From positions 62,001 through 126,000 of the forward strand of contig NZ_JARVKV010000011.1 of the NCBI RefSeq assembly GCF_029813835.1: a DNA stretch of 64,000 nucleotides. The letters are read 5' to 3'. Of this stretch, positions 8,067-16,524 are shown one piece after another. The notes below the pieces were generated by a model that had not been told where the DNA came from, did no database searches, and saw nothing but the letters and a program-made list of their open reading frames with translations. This DNA comes from Streptomyces sp. DH37 (GTDB lineage: Bacteria > Actinomycetota > Actinomycetes > Streptomycetales > Streptomycetaceae). Each line of letters begins with the position of its first letter. Within the stretch, counting starts at the first letter, position 1. The translations under genes and the position numbers were made by a program.

Positions 8067-9577
8067 CGGTCCTCCGGGGTCTCGGGTCCGGCCGGGGCGA
8101 GGGGGGCGTTCCACAGGTGGTGCAGGGCGTAGGAGCGCCAGGGCCGCCAGCCCTCGGCGTCCCGCGCGGCGGCCCCGATCCGCTCCAGCCCGTGCCGTAC
8201 GCCCGCGTCGCCGGGCAGGAAGACGTCGGGGTCGCCCAGCGCGCGCATCCGGACGTAGCCGGCCGTCCAGGGCCCGATGCCGCGCAGCGCGAGCAGCGCC
8301 CGCTCGGCCTCGTCGCGGTCGGCGCCGGGGTCGAGGACGAGGGCGCCGTCGGCGAGGGCGGCGGCGACGGCGCGGACCGCCCGGCGGCGGGAGTCGGGCA
8401 TCGGCAGCTCGGTCAGGGGCGCCTCGGCGAGGCTGCCGGGGTCGGGGAAGAGGTGGGTGAGGGCGCCGTCGGGGGCGGGCAGCGGCTTGCCGTACGCCGC
8501 CACCAGCGCGCCCGCCGGCGTACGGGCCGCGCCCACGGTGACCTGCTGGCCGAGCACGGCGCGCACCGCCAGCTCGTGCGGGTCGGCCGCGCCCGGCGAG
8601 CGCAGTCCCGGCCGCCTCCGGACCAGGGGGCCGAGCAGCGGGTCGGCGCCCAGGCGGTCCTCGACGGCGTACGGGTCGGCGTCCAGGTCGAACAGCCGCC
8701 GCACCCGCTGCACGGCGGTGGTCAGGTCCCGCAGGTCGGCCAGGTGCAGCCGGCACGGCAGCCAGCCGCCGCCCGTCCCGTCCGTCCCGCCCGTCCCGCC
8801 CGTCCCGTCCGCCCTCTCCCGGACCTCCGCGACGCCGTGGCCGTACGGCAGGGCGAGGGTGCGCCGGTAGGTGCGGGCCCCCGGCGCCCCGGTGACCTCC
8901 TCGACGCCGGGGACGGCCCGCCGCTCGAAGAAGTCCAGGATCCCGGCGGCGTCGTACGGGCCCCGGTAGGCCAGCCGCAGCGCCACTCCCCCGCCCTCGG
9001 CCGGGTCCCCGGCGGACCCGGCGCGGCTGCGGGCGCGCAGTTCGCGCGGGGTGCAGGCGTGGGCCTCGCGGATCGTGTCGTTGAACTGCCGCACGCTGGC
9101 GAAGCCGGAGGCGAAGGCGATCTCGGTGACCGGCAGCGCCGTCGTCTGGAGCAGCACCCGGGCGGTGTGGGCCCGCTGCGCGCGGGCCAGGGCGACGGGC
9201 CCGGCGCCGAGTTCGGCGGTGAGCTGGCGGCGCACCTGGCGGACGCTGTAGCCCAGCCGCCGGGCGAGCCCCTCGACGCCCTCGCGGTCCACGACCCCGT
9301 CGGCGATCATCCGCATCGCGCGGCCGGTGAGGTCGGCCCGCACGTTCCACTCGGCCGACCCCGGCACGGCGTCGGGGCGGCAGCGGCGGCAGGCCCGCAG
9401 CCCCGCCCGCTGGGCGGCGGCGGCCGAGGGGAAGAACCGCACGTTGCACCGCTTGGGAGTGACGGCCGGGCAGCTGGGACGGCAGTAGATCCCGGTGGTG
9501 AGCACACCGGTGAAGAACACGCCGTCGAACCGCCCGTCGCGGCTGCGGACCGCCTCGTACCTGGTCTCGTCGTCCAT
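8063..9577 (-). CDS. alkA: Ada/AraC-HTH regulator fused to AlkA-type 3-methyladenine DNA glycosylase
   Basis: Bifunctional adaptive-response protein of 504 residues. The N-terminal Ada zinc/methyl-acceptor domain (residues 1-75) has cysteines in GIYCRPSCPAVTPKRCNVRF and ACRRC; methylation there converts Ada proteins to activators. An AraC-type helix-turn-helix follows at about 85-175 (VTEIAFASGFASVRQFNDTI). The AlkA glycosylase half covers about 190-490, with the helix-hairpin-helix LRGIGPWTAGYVRMRALGD and its catalytic aspartate in VFLPGD. A GTGG/GTDG linker (8775-8812) comes from short repeats. It probably induces its own operon with ogt. Start ATG 9577; a GTG three bases earlier is possible. 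Confidence 0.92.
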   Translation of the reverse strand: MDDETRYEAVRSRDGRFDGVFFTGVLTTGIYCRPSCPAVTPKRCNVRFFPSAAAAQRAGLRACRRCRPDAVPGSAEWNVRADLTGRAMRMIADGVVDREGVEGLARRLGYSVRQVRRQLTAELGAGPVALARAQRAHTARVLLQTTALPVTEIAFASGFASVRQFNDTIREAHACTPRELRARSRAGSAGDPAEGGGVALRLAYRGPYDAAGILDFFERRAVPGVEEVTGAPGARTYRRTLALPYGHGVAEVRERADGTGGTGGTDGTGGGWLPCRLHLADLRDLTTAVQRVRRLFDLDADPYAVEDRLGADPLLGPLVRRRPGLRSPGAADPHELAVRAVLGQQVTVGAARTPAGALVAAYGKPLPAPDGALTHLFPDPGSLAEAPLTELPMPDSRRRAVRAVAAALADGALVLDPGADRDEAERALLALRGIGPWTAGYVRMRALGDPDVFLPGDAGVRHGLERIGAAARDAEGWRPWRSYALHHLWNAPLAPAGPETPEDR

Positions 9578-9667
9578 CACGCGATCCAGTGTGCGCCGCG
9601 CGGCGGGCTCCCACTGGCGGAAATCGGACGCGGCGCTGGGCCTCTGCGCCGGGCACGGGGAATGCCA

Positions 9668-9699
9668 TGCAAAGGAAGCGTTGCAAAATTTCCTTTGCA
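9668..9699. promoter_or_regulatory. Perfect inverted-repeat operator before the ArsR-type gene
   Basis: TGCAAAGGAA at 9668-9677 and TTCCTTTGCA at 9690-9699 form perfect ten-base arms around a 12-base spacer that contains another TTGCAAAA. It ends 16 bases before the regulator start, so it must overlap the promoter. This AT-rich patch is the likely autoregulatory site and may also affect the divergent alkA gene start 91 bases away. Confidence 0.75.
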
Positions 9700-9715
9700 C
9701 CCTTACCGTCGTCGT

Positions 9716-10303
9716 ATGACGGACGCCGACGCCAGGTCCCCCATCCGTTCGCTCGATCCGCGCTCCCTGCGCGCGCTCGCCCACCCCCTGCGCATCCGCA
9801 TCCTCGACGCCCTGCACGAGTACGGCCCCGCCACGGCCTCCCGCCTGGCCGGCCGGCTCGACGAGTCCAGCGGAGCGACGAGCTACCACCTGCGGCAGCT
9901 CGCCGCGCACGGCTTCGTCGAGGAGGACACCGGGCGCGGCACCGCGCGCGAACGCTGGTGGCGGGCCGCGCAGCGGGGCACGCGGCTGGACGACGTCGGG
10001 GAGTTCGACCGGCACCCCGACCCCGAGGTGCGGGGCGCGCTGGCCCTGCTCATGCACGAGACGGCCACCCGCCACTCACGCGATCTGAGCACCTGGCTCG
10101 GCACGATGCACGACTGGCCCGAGGAGTGGCGGCGGGCCGCCGACCTCAGCAGCTTCACCCTGCGGCTGACGCCCGAACTGGCCAGTGAGCTGAACGACAG
10201 GCTCCACGCGCTGGTCGAGAGCTACCGGGAGCGGGCCGGGGACGACGGGCGCGCCGAACGCGTCCGCGTCCACCTGCACTCCTTCCCGCGCGCCGAGGAC
10301 TGA
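9716..10303 (+). CDS. ArsR-family helix-turn-helix transcriptional regulator
   Basis: 195-residue winged-helix repressor, probably of itself and the downstream exporter. The ArsR fold is at about residues 12-95: LDPRSLRALAHPLRIRILDA, then a recognition region SGATSYHLRQLAAHGFVEED. No metal-binding ELCVC-type cysteines are present, so it likely senses a small molecule or another signal. The C-terminal half is helical and common in the HTH_20 subgroup. The start ATG 9716 is 16 bases from the operator, which suggests a very short or absent leader. Confidence 0.9.
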   Translation: MTDADARSPIRSLDPRSLRALAHPLRIRILDALHEYGPATASRLAGRLDESSGATSYHLRQLAAHGFVEEDTGRGTARERWWRAAQRGTRLDDVGEFDRHPDPEVRGALALLMHETATRHSRDLSTWLGTMHDWPEEWRRAADLSSFTLRLTPELASELNDRLHALVESYRERAGDDGRAERVRVHLHSFPRAED

Positions 10304-10336
10304 CCGGCCCGGCCCGACCCGACCCCGGAGGCATCC

Positions 10337-10504
10337 GTGCGCCCTCCCCATCCCGACCTCCACCCCGACCTCCACCCCGATGCCCGTCCCGACCCCCACC
10401 CCGATGCCCGTCTCCGCCTCGCCCGGAACCGCGCCGCGGAGTCACGGCGCCGGGCGTCGGCCCGGCGCCCGGCCCTGCCGGGCCGGAGCGCGGCGGCGTC
10501 ATGA
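10337..10504 (+). CDS. Candidate 55-residue ORF coupled to the MFS gene
   Basis: GTG 10337 follows GGAGG at a five-base spacing, a much better ribosome-binding site than the MFS gene has. The ORF ends in TGA overlapping the MFS ATG (ATGA, 10501-10504). Its product starts with HPD-rich repeats (HPDLHPDARPDPHPDAR) and ends arginine-rich. It may be a leader whose translation feeds ribosomes into the exporter, or the remnant of a longer exporter N-terminus. No family recognised. Confidence 0.35.
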   Translation: MRPPHPDLHPDLHPDARPDPHPDARLRLARNRAAESRRRASARRPALPGRSAAAS

Positions 10505-11823
10505 CCGCCGACCGCCGGCCGCTCGCCCTGATGCTGGCCGCCCACGCCGTCTCGGTCGCCGGCAACGCGCTGACGGTCATCGCCGTCCCCTGGTTCGTCC
10601 TCCAGACCACCGGCAGCGCCGCCCGCGCCGGGCTGGTCGCGTTCTGCGCCACGCTGCCGGTGGTCGTCTCGGCCGTCGCCGCCGGGCCCGTGATCGACCG
10701 GCTGGGGCGGCGGCGCGCCAGCGTCGTCTCCGACGCCGTCTGCGCCGCCGCCGTCGGCGCCGTGCCGCTGCTGCACCACACCGGGGCGCTGCGCTTCTGG
10801 CACCTGTGCGTCCTGATGGCGCTCAGCGGGCTGTTCCACGCCCCCGGCGAGACCGCGCGCGGGGTCCTCCTGCCCGATCTGGCGGAGCGCGCCGGGACGA
10901 CGCTGCCCAGGGCCGCGAGCCTCCACGACGGGGCCACGCGCGGCGCCCGGATGCTGGGCGCCGCGGCGGGCGGGGTGCTCATCGCGCTGCTGGGCGCGGA
11001 GACGGCGCTGCTGCTGGACGCCGCCACCTTCGCCGTCTCCGCGCTGCTGGTGGCCGCCGGGCTGCGCGCCCTGCCGGCCGCCGCCCCGCGCCGCGCGGCC
11101 CCGTCCGGCCCGCCGCACTCCCGGCAGGCGTACCTCGCCGAGCTGCGCGAGGGCTGCTCCTACGTGCTGCGCACACCGCTGGTCCTGGGCATCACCCTGA
11201 TGGTGATGGTCACCAACGGCCTGGACCAGGCGTGGAACGCGGTCCTGCTGCCGGCGCACGCACAGCAGGGTCCGGGCGGGGCCCGGGAGCTGGGTCTGCT
11301 GGTGTCCCTGATGGGCGGCGGCGCGCTGGCCGGGGCGCTGCTGTACGGCGCGTTCGGGCACCGGCTGCCGCGCCGGCCGGTGTTCGCCGTCTGCTTCCTG
11401 CTGGCCGGGCTGCCCCGCTTCGCCACGGCCGCGTTCACCGACGGCTTCGCCGCCCTGGCGGTGGTGATGGCCCTCTCCGGGCTGGCGGCGGGGGCGCTCA
11501 ACCCGATCCTGTCCACGGTGCTGTTCGAGACCGTGCCCGGCGCGCTGCGCAGCCGGGTGCTGGGCGTGACGACGGCCGGGGTGCTGGCGGTGACGCCGCT
11601 GGGCGGAGCGGCGGCCGGGCTCGCGGTGGAGGGCGTCGGGCTCGCGCCCGCGCTGCTGGCCGCGGGAGGTCTCTACCTCGTGGCGACGCTGAGTCCGCTG
11701 GTCCTCCCCGTCTGGCGGACGATGGACCGCCCGGCAGGGGCGGAGACGGAGGCGCAGGCGCGGGCAGGAGACGCCGGGAAGGGCGTCAGCGCTCCGGGAG
11801 CCGCTGGAGCAGCCCCCAGGTGA
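10501..11823 (+). CDS. MFS transporter
   Basis: 440-residue major facilitator permease, probably an exporter controlled by the ArsR-type regulator 198 bases upstream. About 12 hydrophobic segments are visible, beginning [20 protein letters not shown]. The loop after helix 2 carries the MFS motif A variant [14 protein letters not shown] (about residues 61-74). The second half repeats the fold from about residue 225 ([20 protein letters not shown]). Substrate is unknown; the family groups with macrolide/drug efflux proteins. The last 38 bases overlap the convergent gene. Confidence 0.85.
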   Translation: MTADRRPLALMLAAHAVSVAGNALTVIAVPWFVLQTTGSAARAGLVAFCATLPVVVSAVAAGPVIDRLGRRRASVVSDAVCAAAVGAVPLLHHTGALRFWHLCVLMALSGLFHAPGETARGVLLPDLAERAGTTLPRAASLHDGATRGARMLGAAAGGVLIALLGAETALLLDAATFAVSALLVAAGLRALPAAAPRRAAPSGPPHSRQAYLAELREGCSYVLRTPLVLGITLMVMVTNGLDQAWNAVLLPAHAQQGPGGARELGLLVSLMGGGALAGALLYGAFGHRLPRRPVFAVCFLLAGLPRFATAAFTDGFAALAVVMALSGLAAGALNPILSTVLFETVPGALRSRVLGVTTAGVLAVTPLGGAAAGLAVEGVGLAPALLAAGGLYLVATLSPLVLPVWRTMDRPAGAETEAQARAGDAGKGVSAPGAAGAAPR

Positions 11824-12385
11824 ACTCCGCGATCACCTCGTGCCGTCCGCCCGCGCGGTCAGGGGCGGTGAAGGCCAGCCGCCACCGGGTGGGCGCCGAG
11901 CCCTCCATCGGGCGGGCGGGCGCGAAGGCGCGGGCGACCTCCTCGACCGTGCACGTCCACGGCAGCAGGTCCTCCACCGTGCGCGGCTCGGGGCCGGGCG
12001 CTCCCGGGGCGCGCACCAGCCACTCGTTCCACACCGCGCCGCCCGGCGCGGTCAGCACCTCCAGGCGCAGATCCGGCCAGAGGGGCACCGGCCAGCGCAG
12101 CGCCCGGCAGTCCAGGTCGCCGACGCGGCGCGGCAGGTCGGTCTCGGGTTCGCCGAGCACCGAGCGGTAGCGGGCCGCCGCGCCGCGGGCGCGCGGGGAG
12201 CCGCCCGCCCGGCTCCAGGCCTGCCAGCGGCGGTTGGCCTCGCGCATCTCGGCCCGGTCGGCGCCCAGTTCGCGCAGCGCGTCGAGCACCAGCTCCGGCT
12301 GGAAGTCGGCCATCCGGCGCAGCAGGACGAGCTGGAACTGCCGGGGGCCGAACGGCTGGGCGGGGACGTCGTTCCGGGTGGGCAT
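11786..12385 (-). CDS. Conserved hypothetical protein
   Basis: 199-residue soluble protein without a family I can name. It begins [20 protein letters not shown]; the middle contains [20 protein letters not shown] and the end [19 protein letters not shown], a mixed alpha/beta pattern. The start ATG 12385 follows a purine-poor region. Its 3' end overlaps the end of the MFS gene by 38 bases, tail to tail. It is 53 bases from the end of rsgA on the same strand and may be cotranscribed with it. Confidence 0.65.
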   Translation of the reverse strand: MPTRNDVPAQPFGPRQFQLVLLRRMADFQPELVLDALRELGADRAEMREANRRWQAWSRAGGSPRARGAAARYRSVLGEPETDLPRRVGDLDCRALRWPVPLWPDLRLEVLTAPGGAVWNEWLVRAPGAPGPEPRTVEDLLPWTCTVEEVARAFAPARPMEGSAPTRWRLAFTAPDRAGGRHEVIAEFTWGLLQRLPER

Positions 12386-12438
12386 GGGGGCGACGGTAGC
12401 AACCGGCTTCCGCCGCCCCCGTGCCCGCGTCGCGCGGG

Positions 12439-13530
12439 TCAGCGGCGCGGGCCGCGCTTGCGCTCCATCATGTGGCGGCCCAGCGCCTGCTTCTGCTTCC
12501 AGTCGCGCCGCAGCTCCGCCCGCAGCCGGGCGTCGGTGCGGGCCGCGAGGTACTGGTTCTCGCGCAGCAGCTTGCGGTAGCTGTCCAGGCGCCGCTCGGG
12601 CAGGACACCCTCGCCGACGGCGGCGAGGACGGCGCAGCCCGGCTCGGTGGTGTGCGCGCAGTCGTGGAAGCGGCAGGCGCGCGCCAGTTCCTCCACGTCC
12701 GCGAAGGCCCGGCCGACGCCCTCCTCGGCGTCCCACAGCCCGACGCCGCGCAGCCCCGGGGTGTCGATGACCACCCCGCCGCCGGACAGCGCGAACAGCT
12801 CGCGGGTGACCGTGGTGTGCCGGCCCTTGCCGTCACGGGCACGTGTCTCCCGCACGTCCAGCACCTCCTCCCCGACCAGTGCGTTGACCAGGGTGGACTT
12901 GCCCGCCCCGGACTGCCCGAGCACCACGGCGGTGCCGCCGGCGAGCGCGGCGGCGAGCACGTCCAGCCCCTCCCCGGTGACGGCGCTGACGGACAGCACC
13001 GTCACGCCCGGCGCGACGGCCTCGGCGTCCGCGGCGGCGTGGGCGGCGTCCGGGGCCAGGTCGGTCTTGGTGAGGGCGACCAGCGGCTGGGCGCCGCTCT
13101 CCCAGGCCAGCGCGAGGAACCGCTCCAGCCGTCCCGGGTCGAGCGGGACGGCCAGCGAGACGGTGATGACGACGTGGTCGACGTTGGCGGCCAGCACCTG
13201 CCCCTCGGAGCGGGTGGAGGAGGTGGACCGCACGAAGGCGGTGCGGCGGGGCAGCAGGGCGCGGGCCGTCCACGGCGCCTCCTGCCCGCCGGGTTCGAGG
13301 GCGGCCCAGTCGCCGGTGCAGACGGTGAGCATCGGATCCGGGGAGGTGACGGGCGCGGTGCCGGCCCGTACGGGGCCGTCGGCGGTGGCGGCGTCGCACC
13401 GCCCGCGGTCCACACGGACCACGCGGGCGGGGACCATGCCCTGGCGCCCGTACGGGGCGAAGGCCTCGGCGGTGTGCTCGTTCCAGCCGTAGCGGGCGAG
13501 CGGGTGTGCGGAGAGGTCGAGAGGACTCAA
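12439..13530 (-). CDS. rsgA: Ribosome small subunit-dependent GTPase A
   Basis: Circularly permuted GTPase that checks late maturation of the 30S subunit. The OB-fold is at about residues 30-105. G motifs appear in the permuted order: TKTD, then the P-loop [14 protein letters not shown] (about 206-219), then DTPGLRG. The C-terminal zinc finger has Cys and His in [14 protein letters not shown]. The start is taken as TTG 13530, with GAAGGG nine bases upstream, giving [19 protein letters not shown], where family members begin; no ATG is near. Length is 363 residues. Confidence 0.92.
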   Translation of the reverse strand: MSPLDLSAHPLARYGWNEHTAEAFAPYGRQGMVPARVVRVDRGRCDAATADGPVRAGTAPVTSPDPMLTVCTGDWAALEPGGQEAPWTARALLPRRTAFVRSTSSTRSEGQVLAANVDHVVITVSLAVPLDPGRLERFLALAWESGAQPLVALTKTDLAPDAAHAAADAEAVAPGVTVLSVSAVTGEGLDVLAAALAGGTAVVLGQSGAGKSTLVNALVGEEVLDVRETRARDGKGRHTTVTRELFALSGGGVVIDTPGLRGVGLWDAEEGVGRAFADVEELARACRFHDCAHTTEPGCAVLAAVGEGVLPERRLDSYRKLLRENQYLAARTDARLRAELRRDWKQKQALGRHMMERKRGPRR

Positions 13531-13932
13531 CGCGGATGACCCTTCGGGGAGGGCGGTCCCGGCACGGCGGCGCGTGAGAGGCGTGAGACGCCTGAGAGAG
13601 GAGCCGGACGTGGTCAGCCGGAGACCGCGGAAGTGGAACGGACGGGCTCGTTGCCGCGGGCGGTGCCCGCGGCGGCGGTGACGGCGGCCATGAACCCCAC
13701 CTCCTCGTTCCCCGGTCGTCGACGGCTTCTTCGGGAACCGTGTCCCCGGTCCCCTCGCGCCGCCGAGCCTAGGGCGGCGGCGGGCTCGCGCGCCACCGGT
13801 TTTTCCGGCCCCCTCCCGCGCCCGGGGGGACCGCACGGATCCGGTGAACACGGGCGCTCCCCGGGAAGACACACAGCCTCATGTGGTGGAAAATAGGGCA
13901 TAAGGGTGAAAGTCTCAGAGGAGGTGGCTCCC
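13531..13932. other. Gene gap upstream of rsgA and the SPW gene
   Basis: Apart from the small minus-strand ORF at 13614-13691, this 400-base divergent gap has no gene I can support. Bases 13860-13932 are unusually AT-rich for the window and end in a strong GAGGAGG ribosome-binding site, so they probably hold the SPW gene promoter. The segment 13700-13820 carries GC-rich inverted repeats without a clear terminator. Confidence 0.4.
13614..13691 (-). CDS. Candidate 25-residue small ORF upstream of rsgA
   Basis: ATG 13691 is preceded by GAGGAGGTGGGGTTC, a near-perfect ribosome-binding site, which is hard to explain without translation. The peptide begins MAAVTAAAGTARGN and ends STSAVSG; it has no recognised motif and no membrane segment. 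It is 84 bases upstream of the rsgA start on the same strand, so it could be a leader ORF affecting rsgA expression. Confidence 0.4.
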   Translation of the reverse strand: MAAVTAAAGTARGNEPVRSTSAVSG

Positions 13933-14382
13933 ATGGCCACACCCACGTCGCGCATCGAGGAACACCCTGACCTGATCGGGATGCGTGCACGCTACGCGGA
14001 GGCGGCGGCCTCGCCCACGGCGCAGGGGATGGAGGCGCTGACCGTGCTGGCCGGCGTCTTCCTGCTGGCGTCTCCATGGATCGTGGGGTTCAGCCAGTTC
14101 AACTCGCTGACCGTCAACAACTTCGTCACCGGCATCGCGCTCGCCGTGATCGGGCTGGCGCTCGCCGTGGCCTTCGAGCGGGCCTACGGCCTGAGCATGG
14201 CCGTCTGCGCGATCGGCGCCTGGACGGTCATCTCGCCCTGGCTGACGGCCGGCAACGTGGACACCGCCAGGACGATCCTCACCAACGTGATCACCGGAGG
14301 CATCGTCTTCCTCCTCGGGCTGGCGCTCCTGGCCGTCGGCAGGAAGGGCGGCAAGGGCAGCCGCGCGCACAAGAGGGGGTGA
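13933..14382 (+). CDS. SPW-repeat membrane protein
   Basis: 149-residue integral membrane protein of the actinobacterial SPW family, role unknown. Four membrane segments pair into two repeats, each with the Ser-Pro-Trp signature: VFLLASPWIVGFSQFNSL at about residues 46-63 and AWTVISPWLTAGN at about 101-113. The start is ATG 13933, seven bases after GAGGAGG; the in-frame GTG 13906 lies before that site and is unlikely. A basic tail (RKGGKGSRAHKRG) is cytoplasmic. Related proteins are often linked to stress or low-oxygen conditions, but nothing here proves it. Confidence 0.85.
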   Translation: MATPTSRIEEHPDLIGMRARYAEAAASPTAQGMEALTVLAGVFLLASPWIVGFSQFNSLTVNNFVTGIALAVIGLALAVAFERAYGLSMAVCAIGAWTVISPWLTAGNVDTARTILTNVITGGIVFLLGLALLAVGRKGGKGSRAHKRG

Positions 14383-14408
14383 CCCGGCCTGACGACGACC
14401 GCCGGCGC

Positions 14409-14471
14409 ACGGGCCCGGGACGCCGCACGGCGCCCCGGGCCCGTCCCCGCCGGTCCGCCGGCCGGCGGACC
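14409..14471. terminator. Two adjacent GC hairpins between convergent genes
   Basis: First hairpin: 14409-14419 pairs with 14434-14444 (11 base pairs, 14-base loop). Second: 14452-14471 is a perfect 20-base palindrome, GGTCCGCCGGCCGGCGGACC, ending six bases before the stop of the YihY gene. Together they serve the SPW gene from the left and the YihY gene from the right. Confidence 0.75.
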
Positions 14472-14476
14472 GGCCG

Positions 14477-15610
14477 TCAGCCGCGGCGGCGGGAGCGCAG
14501 CCGGGAGCGTATGTCGGTCGGCGGCAGGAACTTCGTCCAGCGCTCGGGGAACTCCGCGGGCGGCTCTCCCCTCTCCCCGTCCCCGTCGGCGCCGCCCTCC
14601 GCCTCCCGCATCGCGCGCCGGGCGGCGGCCGCGGCGACGACCTCGGCCGCGGCCTGCTCGCGGGCCCGCTCGCTGGCGCGGCGGGCGGCGGCCGTGGTGA
14701 CCGAGGGCCACACGTGGTCGATGGCGGCGTTGACGGCCGCGCCGACCAGGACGGCGAAGGCCGATATCCCGATCCACAGCAGCACCGCCACGGGCGCGGC
14801 CAGCGACCCGTACAGCGACGGCCCCTCCACCGTGCGGACGAGGTAGACGCGCAGCAGGACGCTGCCCAGGATCCACATCAGCAGGGCGACCAGCGCGCCG
14901 GGGATGTCCTCCGCCCAGGGCGAGCGGACGGGCACGGAGACGTGGTAGAGCGTGGTGAGGAAGACGACGGAGACCACCACCACCACGGGCCAGTAGAAGA
15001 CCGCGACCAGCGGCTCCAGCTGCGGCACCCAGCCGACCACCGCGTCCGGCCCGACGATCATCAGCGGCAGGGCGACCGCGCCCAGCGGCAGCGCGACCAG
15101 GTACAGCCCGAAGGCCAGCAGCCGGGTCGCGACGATGCCGCGGTGGCCGTCGAGGCCGTACATGACGGTGATGGTGTCGATGAAGACGTTCACCGCGCGC
15201 GATCCGGACCACAGGGCCAGGGCGAAGCCGAAGGAGATGACGTCGGGCCGCCCGCCCTCGATCACGTCGTCGATCAGCGGTTCCGCGATCTGGCTGACGC
15301 CCCGGTCGGAGAGGACGGCGGCGGACGCGTTGAGGATGTTGGCGCGGACGCTGTCGATGGTGTCGGTGCCGATCCAGGCGTCGAGGTAGCCGAGCAGCCC
15401 GATCAGGCCCAGGAGCAGCGGCGGCAGCGACAGCAGGGTGAAGAAGGCCGCCTCGGCGGCCAGCCCCAGGACTCGGTACTCCATGCAGGAGTTGACGGTG
15501 TCCTTCAGCAGCAGCCACGCGAGCTTCCGCTTGGGGACGTTGCGGTACAGGGCGCGTACCCTGCGCAGCGGGTTCGAGGACGGCTTCGGGGGAGAGGGGG
15601 CCGGTTGCAC
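14477..15610 (-). CDS. YihY/virulence factor BrkB family membrane protein
   Basis: 377-residue inner-membrane protein with six hydrophobic segments, from AAEAAFFTLLSLPPLLLGLI (about residue 45) to LLWIGISAFAVLVGAAVNAA (about 292). This matches the whole YihY/BrkB domain; transport function is suspected but unproven for the family. The C-terminal 80 residues are charged and cytoplasmic. The start GTG 15610 gives VQPAPSPPKPSSNPLRRVRA; no in-frame ATG precedes the conserved region, and translation may be leaderless. Confidence 0.85.
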   Translation of the reverse strand: MQPAPSPPKPSSNPLRRVRALYRNVPKRKLAWLLLKDTVNSCMEYRVLGLAAEAAFFTLLSLPPLLLGLIGLLGYLDAWIGTDTIDSVRANILNASAAVLSDRGVSQIAEPLIDDVIEGGRPDVISFGFALALWSGSRAVNVFIDTITVMYGLDGHRGIVATRLLAFGLYLVALPLGAVALPLMIVGPDAVVGWVPQLEPLVAVFYWPVVVVVSVVFLTTLYHVSVPVRSPWAEDIPGALVALLMWILGSVLLRVYLVRTVEGPSLYGSLAAPVAVLLWIGISAFAVLVGAAVNAAIDHVWPSVTTAAARRASERAREQAAAEVVAAAAARRAMREAEGGADGDGERGEPPAEFPERWTKFLPPTDIRSRLRSRRRG

Positions 15611-15702
15611 GCCCTTAACGTATCCGGCCCGGCGATCGCGACTCACACCGTGGCCTGCCGGTTTCCCCCGGAACCGCGCGGTTCGCACACCGGTGCGGTG
15701 GC

Positions 15703-16524
15703 TCACACGGCGTGGAGGCCGTGCGCGGCGAAGACCTCGCGGGCCCGCGCCACCTGCCCGGGGGTGGGGACCGGGGTGCCGGCCAGGGGGAAGGCACGGC
15801 CGACGGCCTCCCACTTGGCGGCCCCCAGCGTGTGGAAGGGCAGGACGTCGACGCGGGTGACGTTGCCGAGGGAGGCCGTGAAGGCGGCGACGCCCTCGAT
15901 GTCGTCGGGTCCGTCCGTCAGCCCGGGGACCAGCACGAACCGCACCCACACCTCGTTGCCCAGCAGCGCCAGGCGGCGGGCGAAGTCCACGGTGGGGGCG
16001 AGTTCGCCCCGGCCGCCGGTGACCTTCCGGTACAGCTCCGGGTCCCAGGCCTTGACGTCCAGCAGCACCAGGTCGGTGTCGGCCAGCAGGGCGTCGGAGG
16101 CGCGGGCGCCGAGGAAGCCGGAGGTGTCCAGGGCGGTGTGCAGGCCCAGCTCGTGCTTGAAGCGGTGCAGCAGCTCCCCGGCGAAGACCGGCTGGAGCAG
16201 CGGCTCGCCGCCGCTGAGGGTGGCGCCGCCGCCCGCGGCCCGGATGAACGCCGTGTACTTCGCGGCCTCGGCCACCAGCTCGTCGGCGGTGGTGCGCCTG
16301 CCGTGGCGCAGCCGCCAGGTGTCGGGATTGTGGCAGTACAGGCAGGCCAGCGGGCAGCCGGCGAGGAAGGCGGTGAAGCGGGTGCCGGGGCCGTCCACGC
16401 CGGTGGACAGGTCCCAGGAGTGCACCGATCCGGTGACCGGGCGGCGGGTGGCCGCCCCGGCGGGGGTGGCGGCCCCCGCCGGCGCGGTCGCCCGGATCGG
16501 TCCCGTGCCGGCGGGCGCGGTCAT
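15703..16524 (-). CDS. pflA: Pyruvate formate-lyase-activating enzyme (radical SAM)
   Basis: Uses S-adenosylmethionine and a 4Fe-4S cluster to generate the glycyl radical on PflB. The cluster motif CPLACLYC (Cys-x3-Cys-x2-Cys) is at about residues 57-64, and the SAM-binding GGEP follows in GGGATLSGGEPLLQP. At 273 residues it is longer than the E. coli enzyme because of an Ala/Thr/Pro-rich N-terminal extension of about 30 residues. Its ATG overlaps the pflB stop codon (ATGA), so enzyme and activator are translated together. Confidence 0.95.
   Translation of the reverse strand: MTAPAGTGPIRATAPAGAATPAGAATRRPVTGSVHSWDLSTGVDGPGTRFTAFLAGCPLACLYCHNPDTWRLRHGRRTTADELVAEAAKYTAFIRAAGGGATLSGGEPLLQPVFAGELLHRFKHELGLHTALDTSGFLGARASDALLADTDLVLLDVKAWDPELYRKVTGGRGELAPTVDFARRLALLGNEVWVRFVLVPGLTDGPDDIEGVAAFTASLGNVTRVDVLPFHTLGAAKWEAVGRAFPLAGTPVPTPGQVARAREVFAAHGLHAV

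Noticed and set aside
11786..11823. Tail-to-tail overlap of the MFS gene and the hypothetical gene as a regulatory antisense device
   Set aside because: A 38-base convergent overlap is common in compact genomes; nothing indicates regulation.
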